A stretch of DNA of 64,000 bases, taken from the NCBI GenBank assembly GCA_016712625.1, contig JADJQQ010000001.1, positions 434,001-498,000 of the forward strand, written 5' to 3'. How positions within the stretch are numbered: position 1 is the first letter of the stretch; every line of letters starts with the position of its first letter. Position numbers and translations under genes: made by a program. The stretch is from Candidatus Competibacteraceae bacterium. GTDB lineage: Bacteria > Pseudomonadota > Gammaproteobacteria > Competibacterales > Competibacteraceae. Below are positions 8,439 through 17,873 of this stretch, piece by piece. Below the pieces are notes generated by a model. The model was not told the origin of the DNA. It worked only from the letters and a program-made list of their open reading frames with translations, and ran no database searches.

Positions 8439-10010
8439 CTATTTCAATGAGATGAGAACTGTCTCACCACTTCCCATAGGGCGGATCAGGTCACCCAATT
8501 CCGGCCGCAAATGGGGAAACAGCAACACATCGCGGATCGAGGGCGCATCGGCGAACAGCATCACCAACCGGTCGATGCCGATACCCTCGCCCGCCGTCGG
8601 CGGCAAGCCGTATTCCAAGGCGCGGATGTAATCAGCATCGTAGTGCATGGCCTCGAAATCGCCGGCGGCCTTGGCTTCCGCCTGCTTGCGGAACCGCTCG
8701 GCTTGATCTTCGGGATCGTTCAACTCCGAAAATCCGTTGGCGATTTCCCGCCCGCCGATAAATAGCTCGAAACGGTCAGTAATGCTGGGATCGGCGTCGT
8801 TGCGGCGGGCTAAGGGTGATACCTCGGTCGGATATGCGGTAATAAAGGTCGGATCGCGCAACTGGTGCTCGACGGTTTGCTCGAAAATCTCCAGTTGCAG
8901 ACGGCCTAAGCCATGTTCGGCTTGCATTTTGATGCCTATACCTTCCGCGATCCGGCGCACGGTTTCCAAATCGTTCAATTGCGCGGCGTCGATGCTCGAA
9001 TTAAACCGCAAAATCGCCTCTTTGACGGTCAGGCGCTGGAAGGGCTGTCCGAAATCGCAGGACTCACCTTGGTATTGCAGCCGTGTGTTTCCCAGCAAAG
9101 CTTGCGCCATGCCCCGCAATAACTCCTCGGTCAAATCCATTAGATCGCGGTAATCGGCATACGCCTGATAAAACTCCAGCATGGTGAATTCGGGATTGTG
9201 GCGGGTCGATAAGCCTTCGTTACGGAAATTGCGGTTGATCTCGTAAACCTTCTCAAAACCGCCAACCACCAAACGCTTTAAATAGAGCTCGGGCGCGATG
9301 CGCAGATACAGCCGCATGTCTAGCGTGTTGTGATGGGTAATAAACGGTCGCGCCGTCGCGCCGCCGGGGATGGGTTGCATCATCGGCGTCTCAACTTCCA
9401 GAAAGCCGCGCCGGTTAAAAAACTCGCGGATGTGCGCGACAACGGCCGAGCGCAATTTAAAGGTGGCGCGGGTGGCTTCGTTCATCATCAAATCCACGTA
9501 CCGCTGGCGGTAACGGGTTTCCTGATCGGCCAGCCCGTGGAATTTTTCCGGCAATGGGCGCAAGGCTTTGGTCAGCAACCGCAGCGTGTCGACTCTGACC
9601 GACAATTCGCCGGTATTGGTTTTATAAACCGTTCCTTCCGCGCCGAGAATATCGCCCAAATCCCAGCCCTTAAAGGCTTGATAGACTTCATCGCCCAGCG
9701 CGTTCTTCTGGAGAAAAAGCTGAATGTCGCCGGACATATCCCGCAGCCGAGCGAAACTCGCCTTGCCCATGATCCGCTTGGCCAGCATCCGCCCGGCGAC
9801 GCGAACCCGCACCGGATTGGCTTCCAGTTCGGCGCTGTCCTTGCTGTCATAGGCCGCGCGCAATTCCGCCGCCAGCGCGTCGCGGCGGAAATCGGTCGGG
9901 TAAGCGTTACCTACTTGGCGGAGTTCGGTCAGCTTTTGGCGCCGTAGCGCGATCAGCTTGTTTTCGTCGAAGGCTTCTTCGGGAGGATCGGTTTGTTTAA
10001 CCATTAACAT
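8439..10010 (-). CDS. lysS: Lysyl-tRNA synthetase (class II)
   Basis: Charges tRNA-Lys; 523 residues. The N-terminal OB-fold anticodon-binding domain covers about residues 60-175 (VRVAGRMLAKRIMGKASFARLRD), followed by the class II core. Motif 2 reads NFRNEGLSTRHNPEFTMLE and motif 3 reads GEGIGIDRLVMLFAD. The start is taken at the ATG at 10010 (MLMVKQ), with a TGAGGCG ribosome site just upstream; the second ATG at 10004 is equally possible. It lies 11 bp after prfB, the same prfB-lysS pairing as in E. coli, and the two are almost certainly cotranscribed. Confidence 0.97.
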   Translation of the reverse strand: MLMVKQTDPPEEAFDENKLIALRRQKLTELRQVGNAYPTDFRRDALAAELRAAYDSKDSAELEANPVRVRVAGRMLAKRIMGKASFARLRDMSGDIQLFLQKNALGDEVYQAFKGWDLGDILGAEGTVYKTNTGELSVRVDTLRLLTKALRPLPEKFHGLADQETRYRQRYVDLMMNEATRATFKLRSAVVAHIREFFNRRGFLEVETPMMQPIPGGATARPFITHHNTLDMRLYLRIAPELYLKRLVVGGFEKVYEINRNFRNEGLSTRHNPEFTMLEFYQAYADYRDLMDLTEELLRGMAQALLGNTRLQYQGESCDFGQPFQRLTVKEAILRFNSSIDAAQLNDLETVRRIAEGIGIKMQAEHGLGRLQLEIFEQTVEHQLRDPTFITAYPTEVSPLARRNDADPSITDRFELFIGGREIANGFSELNDPEDQAERFRKQAEAKAAGDFEAMHYDADYIRALEYGLPPTAGEGIGIDRLVMLFADAPSIRDVLLFPHLRPELGDLIRPMGSGETVLISLK

Positions 10011-10021
10011 TCAACGCCTCA

Positions 10022-11120
10022 TCACAACCCGCTCTTTAAGCTGGCTTCAATAAATTCATCCAAATCGCCATCCAATACGGCCTGCGTGTTACCAGTCTCG
10101 ATGCCGGTACGCAAGTCTTTAATGCGGGATTGATCCAACACATAAGAGCGAATCTGGCTACCCCAGCCAATATCAGACTTCGAATCTTCCACCGCCTGGG
10201 CTTTGGCGTTACGTTTTTGGATTTCCAATTCGTATAACTTGGCCTTCAGTTGCTTCATGGCGGTAGAGCGGTTTTTGTGCTGGGAGCGGTCGTTCTGACA
10301 CTGCACCACGATGCCGGTCGGCAGGTGGGTGATACGAATGGCTGATTCGGTGCGGTTGACGTGCTGGCCGCCCGCGCCCGAGGCGCGAAAGACATCAACC
10401 CGCAAATCAGCCGGATTGATGTCCACTTCGATATTGTCGTCCACTTCTGGCGAGACAAATACTGCCGCAAAGGAGGTGTGGCGGCGATTACCGGAATCAA
10501 AAGGCGATTTACGAACCAGTCGATGGACGCCGGTTTCGGTGCGCAACCAACCGTAGGCGTAACTGCCCTCATAGCTGATGCTGGCACTTTTGATGCCGGC
10601 CACTTCGCCGGGCGTTACTTCCAGCAATTCGGTTTTGAAGCCGCGCCGCTCGCCCCAACGCAGGTACATCCGCAACAACATATCGGCCCAATCCTGGGCC
10701 TCGGTGCCGCCAGAACCCGCCTGAATATCGACAAAGGCATTATTCGCGTCCAGTTCGCCGGCGAACATCCGCTGAAACTCAAGCTCGGCGACCACGCCGC
10801 CGTGGCGCTCCAAATCTCGCACCACCTCCGCGACGGCGGCGTCGTCACCCTCCTCCCCGGCCAACATGAGTAACTCGGCGACTTCGTTCAAACCCCGGTC
10901 GAGACTTTCAAGCCGATCAACCACGGCTTCCAACTGGGCGCGTTCCTTGCCAAGCGCTTGCGCCCGTTCTGGATCGTTCCAAACACCCGATTCCTGTAAT
11001 TCTCGATTGACTTCATCCAAGCGCTCGCGTTTGACCTCAAAGTCAAAGATACCCCCTGAGAGACGCACAACGTCCCCGCAAATCGGTAATCTGATTGAAA
11101 TAGGGATTGAGTTCCTGCAT
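10022..11120 (-). CDS. prfB: Peptide chain release factor 2, with programmed +1 frameshift
   Basis: RF2 terminates translation at UGA and UAA. The gene is read in two frames: a 25-codon leader from the ATG at 11120 (MQELNPYFNQITDLRGRCASLRGYL) runs into an in-frame TGA at 11045-11043, and a +1 shift at CTT TGA C continues with DFEVKRERL to the stop at 10022. The repaired product is 365 residues, exactly the E. coli length. An AGGGGG internal Shine-Dalgarno-like run precedes the slippery CTT by three bases. SPF, the RF2 stop-codon recognition tripeptide (VRKSPFDSGNRR), and the catalytic GGQ (GAGGQHVNRTES) are both present. Followed 11 bp later by lysS. Confidence 0.97.
11042..11060 (-). promoter_or_regulatory. 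RF2 autoregulatory frameshift site
   Basis: On the minus strand the sequence reads AGGGGG TAT CTT TGA C. The purine run acts as an internal Shine-Dalgarno, CTT is the slippery codon, and TGA is the poorly recognised stop when RF2 is scarce. This is the textbook prfB arrangement, with the same spacing. It is a regulatory element, not damage. Confidence 0.96.
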
Positions 11121-11213
11121 GACCGCCATCTCCGCGCCGAACGGGCAAAAGATAGGGATTGTAGCGGCGCACTGTGCTTAAGTCATCCGTTCCAGCCCGG
11201 CCGAACACGCGAA

Positions 11214-11236
11214 AAGCCCCGCATCGCGCGGGGCTT
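11214..11236 (-). terminator. Intrinsic terminator after class I aldolase
   Basis: A perfect 9-bp GC stem (AAGCCCCGC / GCGGGGCTT) with a 5-nt loop. Read leftward it is followed by a short T run (CTTTTC). It sits 20 bp beyond the class I aldolase stop and ahead of the prfB promoter region. Confidence 0.85.
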
Positions 11237-11255
11237 GGCGAAGACCGACCGGCGC

Positions 11256-12323
<1,068 letters not shown>

Positions 12324-12572
12324 AATTGAAAACCTCCTTGGGGTTTGAGGTGATCGACCAGCATAAAAGCCACTCTGTCAATGTGTTATTTTGACCTAAC
12401 GTCGCTAAGTCATCAATTAGACATCGGGCCTCGACGCTAAAAGTTCAAGTGCGTTGGCTGAAAGAAACCGCGATTGCCGGCGGCGGCTTTGATGGCAGCC
12501 GAGTAAAAGCTATACTGAACCTGCTCTTCACTGTCGTTCAATCATAATTATTAGCAACTAGAGGATACGTTC
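12324..12572. promoter_or_regulatory. Divergent promoter region of the two aldolases
   Basis: A 249-bp spacer separating the class I and class II aldolase start codons. Both genes have good ribosome sites at its ends (GGAGG to the left, GAGGA to the right). I did not find a convincing -35/-10 pair or a strong palindrome. Confidence 0.5.
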
Positions 12573-13643
12573 ATGGCGCAACTCAAACCCGGTGTTGTTA
12601 CTGGCAAGGACTATCTCACTTTGGTGGCCGCCGCCAAAGCGGGCGGTTATGCCCTTCCCGCCGTCAATGTCAGCAGCAGCAGCACCATTAACGCGGTTTT
12701 GGAAGCCGCCGCCAGGAATCAAGCCGACGTCATCATCCAGCTGTCCAATGGCGGCGCCCAGTTCTACGCTGGCCAGGGCCTGAAGGATGGCGCCAAGGCC
12801 AAGATTCTGGGTGCGGTATCGGCCGCGCAACACGTCCATCTGATGGCCGAATATTATGGCGTCTGTGCGGTGTTGCATACTGACCATGCCAACAAGGGCC
12901 TGATTCCTTGGGTGGATGCGCTGCTTGATCACGGCGAAGCATTTTTCAAACAGCATGGCAAACCCCTTTTCAGCTCGCACATGCTGGATCTGTCGGAAGA
13001 ACCGATGGAATTTAATCTGAGCGAATGCGCTCGCGTCCTCAAACGGATGGCACCCTTGAATATGAGCCTGGAAATCGAGCTGGGCGTGACCGGCGGCGAG
13101 GAAGACGGCATCGGCAAGGAAATGGATGAGAGCGCCGATAATTCCCATCTGTACACCCAGCCGGAAGATGTGCTGCAAGCGTACGAGCGGCTCTCGCCGA
13201 TTGGCCATTTCTCGGTCGCCGCCTCCTTTGGCAACGTGCACGGCGTTTACAAGCCCGGCAACGTCCAATTGCGTCCGGAAATTCTCAAGAACTCCCAAAC
13301 GCTGATCGAGCAACGCCATAAGACCGCCGCCAAGCCCTTGAACCTGGTGTTCCACGGTGGTTCTGGTTCAGAAAAAGACAAGATCACTCAGGCGGTCAGC
13401 TACGGCGTATTCAAGATGAACATCGACACCGACCTGCAATTCGCTTACTCGGAAGCCATCGGCAAATTCGTCAGCGAGAATCCCAAGGCGTTCCTGTATC
13501 AGGTCGATCCGGAAACCGACAAGCCTTACAAGAAGTACTACGATCCGCGTAAATACCTGCGGGCGGCTGAGGAAAACATGGTCGCGCGCTTGAACGAAGC
13601 GTTTGCGGACCTGGGTTCGAAAGGCAAATCCATGACGCTCTAA
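12573..13643 (+). CDS. fbaA: Fructose-bisphosphate aldolase, class II
   Basis: Zinc-dependent aldolase, class IIA type as in E. coli FbaA; 356 residues. Visible signatures are LPAVNVSSSSTINAVLEAA, the zinc histidine region VCAVLHTDHANKGL, ELGVTGGEEDGIGKEMDES, and NLVFHGGSGSEKDKI. The start at 12573 has GAGGA upstream. It ends in a good terminator and is transcribed away from the class I enzyme. Having unrelated enzymes for the same reaction back to back would allow separate glycolytic and gluconeogenic control (inference). Confidence 0.96.
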   Translation: MAQLKPGVVTGKDYLTLVAAAKAGGYALPAVNVSSSSTINAVLEAAARNQADVIIQLSNGGAQFYAGQGLKDGAKAKILGAVSAAQHVHLMAEYYGVCAVLHTDHANKGLIPWVDALLDHGEAFFKQHGKPLFSSHMLDLSEEPMEFNLSECARVLKRMAPLNMSLEIELGVTGGEEDGIGKEMDESADNSHLYTQPEDVLQAYERLSPIGHFSVAASFGNVHGVYKPGNVQLRPEILKNSQTLIEQRHKTAAKPLNLVFHGGSGSEKDKITQAVSYGVFKMNIDTDLQFAYSEAIGKFVSENPKAFLYQVDPETDKPYKKYYDPRKYLRAAEENMVARLNEAFADLGSKGKSMTL

Positions 13644-13657
13644 AGGGTTTAAAACTT

Positions 13658-13702
13658 ACGGCGGGCAAATTCTGAAATTCTGTTAAGTTGTCCGCCGTTT
13701 TT
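13658..13702 (+). terminator. Intrinsic terminator after class II aldolase
   Basis: An 11-bp stem, ACGGCGGGCAA with TTGTCCGCCGT (one G-U pair), encloses a 19-nt loop and is followed by five T residues. It lies 15 bp after the aldolase stop. Confidence 0.82.
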
Positions 13703-13741
13703 GAATGCGCCTTTGCTGTCGTCTGGAGAGAAGCGACGCAG

Positions 13742-14797
13742 TTAGTGATTCGTTTCACCCGCCATCATCCCCGCCATCTTCTCCGGGTCTGGCCTCAAAA
13801 CCACTCCGCGTTCCGTGACCAAAGCATCGATCAATGCCGCCGGGGTTACATCGAAGGATGGATTCCAGACTTCCGCCCCAGCCGCCGCGACCGTTTGCCC
13901 GCCCAAGGTCGTTAGCTCCTCCGCGGCGCGTTGTTCGATGGGAATGGCGGTTCCGTCGTTGAGGCTCATATCGACGGTCGAAGTCGGAGCCACCACCATG
14001 AAGCGCACGCCGTGATAGCGGGCGGCAATTGCCAGATGGTAAGTTCCGATCTTGTTGGCGACATCGCCGCTGGCCGCGATGCGATCCGCGCCGACGATCA
14101 CCCATTTCACCTTACCCTGCCGCAGCAAAGCCCCCGCGGCGGCATCGGCCAACAGAGTGACTGGAATGCCATCCCGCATCAATTCCCAAGCGGTCAGTCG
14201 CGCCCCTTGCAACCACGGCCGGGTCTCGTCGGCATAAACTCGCTCGATCAGCCCCGCCGCGTATCCGCGGCGGATCACCCCCAGCGCCGTACCGTAACCC
14301 CCAGTCGCCAGAGCGCCGGCGTTGCAATGGGTCAATACCGCGCTTCGCTCGCCCAACAGCGCCGCGCCCAACTCGCCCATTCGTCGGTTGGCGGCGATAT
14401 CTTCCTGATGAATCGCCCGCGCTTCGGCGAGTAAGCTTGCCACCGGATTAGTTTCTACCCTCTCGACCAGCTGTCCCATCCGCCGTAGCGCCCAGAACAG
14501 ATTGACGGCGGTCGGCCGAGCCGCCGCCAGCAACGCCAGATCCTCAGCGATTAAGTCGCGCCAGCGATCTGGCGCTTCGGCATGACGCACCCTCGCCGCC
14601 AACACCACGCCATAGGCGGCAGCGATACCGATTGCCGGTGCGCCGCGCACGACCATGCTGCGGATGGCTTGCGCCACCTCCGCCGCCGCCGTCAACCGCC
14701 GATACCTTACTTTGCCCGGCAACAGACGCTGATCGAGCAATTCGAGAACATCTGTACGCCAGCTAACGGCGCGCACACCATCATTTTCATTGGCCAT
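13742..14797 (-). CDS. mtnA: S-methyl-5-thioribose-1-phosphate isomerase
   Basis: Converts methylthioribose-1-phosphate to methylthioribulose-1-phosphate in methionine salvage. With the start at 14797 (MANENDGVRAVSWRTD) the protein has 351 residues, as in B. subtilis MtnA. The catalytic cysteine is in THCNAGALATGGYGTALGV (Cys at about residue 158), and the catalytic aspartate is in VIVGADRIAASGDVANKIGTY. The open frame extends 22 codons upstream without homology, and no good ribosome site is seen at either start. The MTA/SAH deaminase and ubiG genes lie a short way off on the other strand, as in Pseudomonas, supporting a salvage route that begins with deamination of MTA. Confidence 0.94.
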   Translation of the reverse strand: MANENDGVRAVSWRTDVLELLDQRLLPGKVRYRRLTAAAEVAQAIRSMVVRGAPAIGIAAAYGVVLAARVRHAEAPDRWRDLIAEDLALLAAARPTAVNLFWALRRMGQLVERVETNPVASLLAEARAIHQEDIAANRRMGELGAALLGERSAVLTHCNAGALATGGYGTALGVIRRGYAAGLIERVYADETRPWLQGARLTAWELMRDGIPVTLLADAAAGALLRQGKVKWVIVGADRIAASGDVANKIGTYHLAIAARYHGVRFMVVAPTSTVDMSLNDGTAIPIEQRAAEELTTLGGQTVAAAGAEVWNPSFDVTPAALIDALVTERGVVLRPDPEKMAGMMAGETNH

Positions 14798-15049
14798 AGC
14801 GCAATCGATACGGTGAATTTCGGTAAAAAGCGCAAAAAATTGCGTGTTGTGAGCTGACCACAAGCTAGGCTTATTGGCAACAGCTGCAAAAAATATCTTG
14901 CCAAAATGCCAAGATAACGCGCAAAATTAACGCATTTATTGTTGGCACAACATTTTTTGCAATTCTGACACAACGTTGTATCATTACACATCATGGCTGG
15001 CTCTCAGTCGCCCGCAACCCTCAGTAAGTTGGGTATACTGGCCAAGTGA
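14798..15049. other. Spacer with palindromes between mtnA and OmpA-domain gene
   Basis: A 252-bp AT-rich divergent spacer. It contains the perfect palindrome ACAACGTTGT at 14970-14979, and a TATACT hexamer at 15034-15039 that could be a -10 for the OmpA-domain gene. A small in-frame reading frame of 18 codons, 14993-15049, ends directly before the OmpA-domain start (see findings). Confidence 0.45.
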
Positions 15050-15622
15050 ATGATCGCGGTTCTGTTATTCACCGCCCTGCCCGCTCACGCCATCAACAAG
15101 TACGGTTGTATCTATGCCGTCGATCCCTGGGACCACATTGTCAAAGATCCCTACGGCCGCTGCATTCGTACGCCATGGTGGACTCCCGAAAAGGATGTGC
15201 CAGAGTGCGGCGCGGTAGCTGTCGAACCACCCCCGGCGCAGTGTGAAAAAATCACGCTGGGTACTGACACCCTGTTCGATTTCGACCGCTCCGAGTTGAA
15301 AGCGCGCGGCCGCGATCGGCTTGACCAGCTCGCCTCCGACATCAATCGCGCCGAGCGCGTTTCCACTGTCAAGGTTGTCGGTCACACCGACGCCAAGGGC
15401 ACCGACGCTTACAACATGCGCCTGGGCCAGCGTCGCGCGGACACCGTGGCCAGCTACTTGGCTTCCCGGAACGTGCCGTCTAGCAAGCTCAGAACCAGCA
15501 GCATGGGCGAATCACAGCCGGTCGCGCCTAATACCCTGCCCAACGGCAGAGATAACCCGGAAGGCCGCGCGCAGAATCGCCGCGTGGAAATCACCACCGT
15601 TACCGAGATGTGCCGCGAGTAA
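15050..15622 (+). CDS. OmpA-domain envelope protein
   Basis: A 190-residue exported protein. The visible start gives a short hydrophobic stretch MIAVLLFTALPAHA, ending in an AHA signal-cleavage site but lacking the usual basic N-terminus. The middle part has four cysteines spread through a novel-looking linker (YGCIYAVDP, GRCIRTP, VPECGAV, AQCEKI). Residues 75-185 form the OmpA C-terminal peptidoglycan-binding domain: LFDFDRSELKARGRDRLDQLA, VVGHTDAKGTDAYNMRLGQRRA, and NPEGRAQNRRVEI. The Asp and Arg that bind diaminopimelate are in place. It is followed by a strong terminator, so it is probably monocistronic. An in-frame ATG at 14993 is separated from it only by a TGA. Confidence 0.88.
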   Translation: MIAVLLFTALPAHAINKYGCIYAVDPWDHIVKDPYGRCIRTPWWTPEKDVPECGAVAVEPPPAQCEKITLGTDTLFDFDRSELKARGRDRLDQLASDINRAERVSTVKVVGHTDAKGTDAYNMRLGQRRADTVASYLASRNVPSSKLRTSSMGESQPVAPNTLPNGRDNPEGRAQNRRVEITTVTEMCRE

Positions 15623-15648
15623 TTCGCCAGTTTTCAAAGACTGTACTT

Positions 15649-15676
15649 ACGCCCCGGCTTGCCGGGGCGTTTTTTT
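15649..15676 (+). terminator. Intrinsic terminator after OmpA-domain gene
   Basis: A perfect 10-bp stem, ACGCCCCGGC / GCCGGGGCGT, with a 2-nt loop, followed by seven T residues. It is one of the clearest terminators in the window. Confidence 0.95.
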
Positions 15677-15729
15677 ACCTGCCTGCGGTTCCATCCTATA
15701 ATCTGGGATTCACGCCCGGAGTCCCTTGA

Positions 15730-17061
15730 ATGCCGCCGCAAGCCGTTGCCACTCTGCTCAACGCCCGCTGGATCGTACCGGTCGAACCGGAACAGTGCGT
15801 GCTGGAACACCACGCCATCGCGATTGCGGATGGGCGCATCGTTGCCATCTTGCCCCGCGAAGAAGCCGCTATCCATTACCGGGCCGAGTGTTGCCTCGAC
15901 TTCGATCACCACGTCCTAATCCCCGGACTGATCAACGCGCACACGCATGCCAGCATGACTTTGCTGCGTGGGTTGGCCGATGATCTGCCGCTAATGACCT
16001 GGTTACAGGATCATATCTGGCCAGTTGAAGCGCGCTGGGTCAGTCCCGATTTCGTGCGCGACGGAACCCAACTGGCGATGGCGGAGATGTTGCGAGGGGG
16101 CACAACGTGCTTTAACGACATGTACATGTTTCCGGATGTCGTCGCTTCGGCGGCCCAGGACTGTGGGATACGGGCCTGCGTGGGTCTGATCGCCTTCGAT
16201 TTTCCAACCAGCTACGCCCGTGGCATGGATGAATATCTCGCCAAAGGTCTGCAATTGCATGACGAGCTTGGTGCTTATCCACTGGTGCGGGCGGCCTTCG
16301 CGCCACATGCTCCTTATACGGTTTCAGCCCCCGCGCTGGAGCGGATCGGGCGGTTGGCCGAAGCGATGGATTTACCCATCCATATCCACGTTCATGAAAC
16401 CGCGGCTGAAGTCGCCGCGTTCCAAGCCGAACACGGCGGCCGACCGCTGGAACGCTTGCAACAACTGGGATTGCTATCCGCTCGGCTATTGGCGGTGCAT
16501 ATGACGCAATTAGAAGCGGTGGAAATAGAACGCTTGGGCGAGGCCGGCGCGCATGTCGCGCACTGTCCGGAGTCTAATCTGAAATTGGCCAGCGGCTTCT
16601 GCCCCACCGCTCAGCTCGATGCGGCCGGTGTCAACATCGCCATCGGCACCGACGGCGCGGCCAGTAACAACGACCTCGATCTGTTTGGCGAACTGCGCAC
16701 CGCCGCACTGCTCGGCAAGGGTGTAGCCGGTGACGCCGCCGCGCTACCAGCGGCGCGTGTACTGCGCATGGCGACGCTCGGCGGCGCGCGAGCGCTGGGC
16801 TTGGCCGATGAGACTGGCTCATTGCAAGCTGGCAAATCCGCCGACATTGTGGCGGTGGATTTCAGCCAACTGGAAACCGAGCCGCTGTACAATCCCATTT
16901 CGCAATTGGTTTACGCCACCAGCCGCCATCAGGTCACCGATGTCTGGGTGGCTGGCCGGCGTTTGCTGGCCGACCGTCGCTTGACCACGCTGGATACCGT
17001 CGATTTGATCGAACGGGCGCGCGGCTGGCGCCAAAAAATCGTCGCCGAGCGCCGCGTTTGA
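15730..17061 (+). CDS. mtaD: 5-methylthioadenosine/S-adenosylhomocysteine deaminase
   Basis: Metal-dependent amidohydrolase of the TRZ/ATZ family, 443 residues, expected to deaminate MTA and/or SAH to the inosyl forms. Metal ligands are visible: INAHTHASM (His71, His73), LPIHIHVHETAAE, and IAIGTDGAASNNDLDLFGE with the catalytic aspartate. The C-terminal strand region GKSADIVAVDF is characteristic. The product of MTA deamination can be phosphorolysed to the MtnA substrate, so the neighbouring mtnA gives the substrate a role. Its stop nearly touches the upstream part of the ubiG frame, and the two are likely cotranscribed. Confidence 0.9.
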   Translation: MPPQAVATLLNARWIVPVEPEQCVLEHHAIAIADGRIVAILPREEAAIHYRAECCLDFDHHVLIPGLINAHTHASMTLLRGLADDLPLMTWLQDHIWPVEARWVSPDFVRDGTQLAMAEMLRGGTTCFNDMYMFPDVVASAAQDCGIRACVGLIAFDFPTSYARGMDEYLAKGLQLHDELGAYPLVRAAFAPHAPYTVSAPALERIGRLAEAMDLPIHIHVHETAAEVAAFQAEHGGRPLERLQQLGLLSARLLAVHMTQLEAVEIERLGEAGAHVAHCPESNLKLASGFCPTAQLDAAGVNIAIGTDGAASNNDLDLFGELRTAALLGKGVAGDAAALPAARVLRMATLGGARALGLADETGSLQAGKSADIVAVDFSQLETEPLYNPISQLVYATSRHQVTDVWVAGRRLLADRRLTTLDTVDLIERARGWRQKIVAERRV

Positions 17062-17114
17062 TCAAATCCGCCAGTGGGCGACTCTATCAAACCGCCAGCA
17101 CCGGGGAACAGGAC

Positions 17115-17834
17115 ATGACCACTGCCAATCCAAATGTGGACTTTCAAGAAATCGCTAAATTCGAGGAACTTGCCAGTCGCTGGTGGGATCCAGAGAGCGA
17201 GTTCAAACCTCTGCACGACATCAATCCGTTGCGTTTAGGCTATATTGAGCAACGCGCTAACGGGCTGTCTGGCAAACGGGTGCTGGATGTCGGTTGCGGC
17301 GGCGGTATTCTGGCCGAAAGCATGGCGCTTCGGGGCGCTCAGGTGACCGGCATCGATATGGGAGAAGCTCCGCTGGCGGTAGCGCGCTTGCATCAGTTGG
17401 AATCTGGCGCGGCCCTAGAGTACCGGCGCATCACCGCCGAAGAACTGGCCGAGCAGGAACCGGCCAGCTTTGAGGTTGTGACTTGCATGGAGCTGCTGGA
17501 ACATGTTCCTGATCCCGCCTCGACCATCCAATCCTGCGCCCAATTGCTGAAACCGCGCGGCCATCTGTTTTTTTCCACCATCAACCGCAATCCGCAAGCC
17601 TATTTGCTCGCCGTCATCGGCGCGGAGTACCTGCTGCGACTCTTACCCAAAGGCACGCACGACTATCGCAAATTCATCCGCCCTTCGGAACTCGAAACCT
17701 GGGCGCGAAACGCCGGATTGATACTACGGGATCTGACTGGGATGCACTACAATCCCTTGCTGCGGCGCTACTGGCTGGGCGCTGGGGTATCGGTCAATTA
17801 TGTAGCCCATTGCCGGCCGGATGATCTATCTTGA
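17115..17834 (+). CDS. ubiG: Ubiquinone biosynthesis O-methyltransferase
   Basis: SAM-dependent methyltransferase that performs both O-methylations of ubiquinone synthesis. It has 239 residues from the ATG at 17115 (MTTANPNVDFQEIAKFEELASRWWD); the frame extends upstream to a TTG at 17058 without homology. The SAM motif VLDVGCGGGILAESMA lies near residue 55, and the UbiG wording KFEELASRWWDPESEFKPLHDINPLRL is diagnostic. HYNPLLRRYW is close to the C-terminus. Next to the MTA/SAH deaminase, a sensible place for an enzyme that produces SAH. Indicates a respiratory, ubiquinone-using cell. Confidence 0.96.
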   Translation: MTTANPNVDFQEIAKFEELASRWWDPESEFKPLHDINPLRLGYIEQRANGLSGKRVLDVGCGGGILAESMALRGAQVTGIDMGEAPLAVARLHQLESGAALEYRRITAEELAEQEPASFEVVTCMELLEHVPDPASTIQSCAQLLKPRGHLFFSTINRNPQAYLLAVIGAEYLLRLLPKGTHDYRKFIRPSELETWARNAGLILRDLTGMHYNPLLRRYWLGAGVSVNYVAHCRPDDLS

Positions 17835-17873
17835 TCGAGTTTGATGCCAGACCCGCTTTTTAAACTGCCGCGG

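Noticed and set aside
11043..11045. In-frame TGA making prfB look like a pseudogene
   Set aside because: It is the conserved RF2 +1 frameshift site with its upstream purine run.
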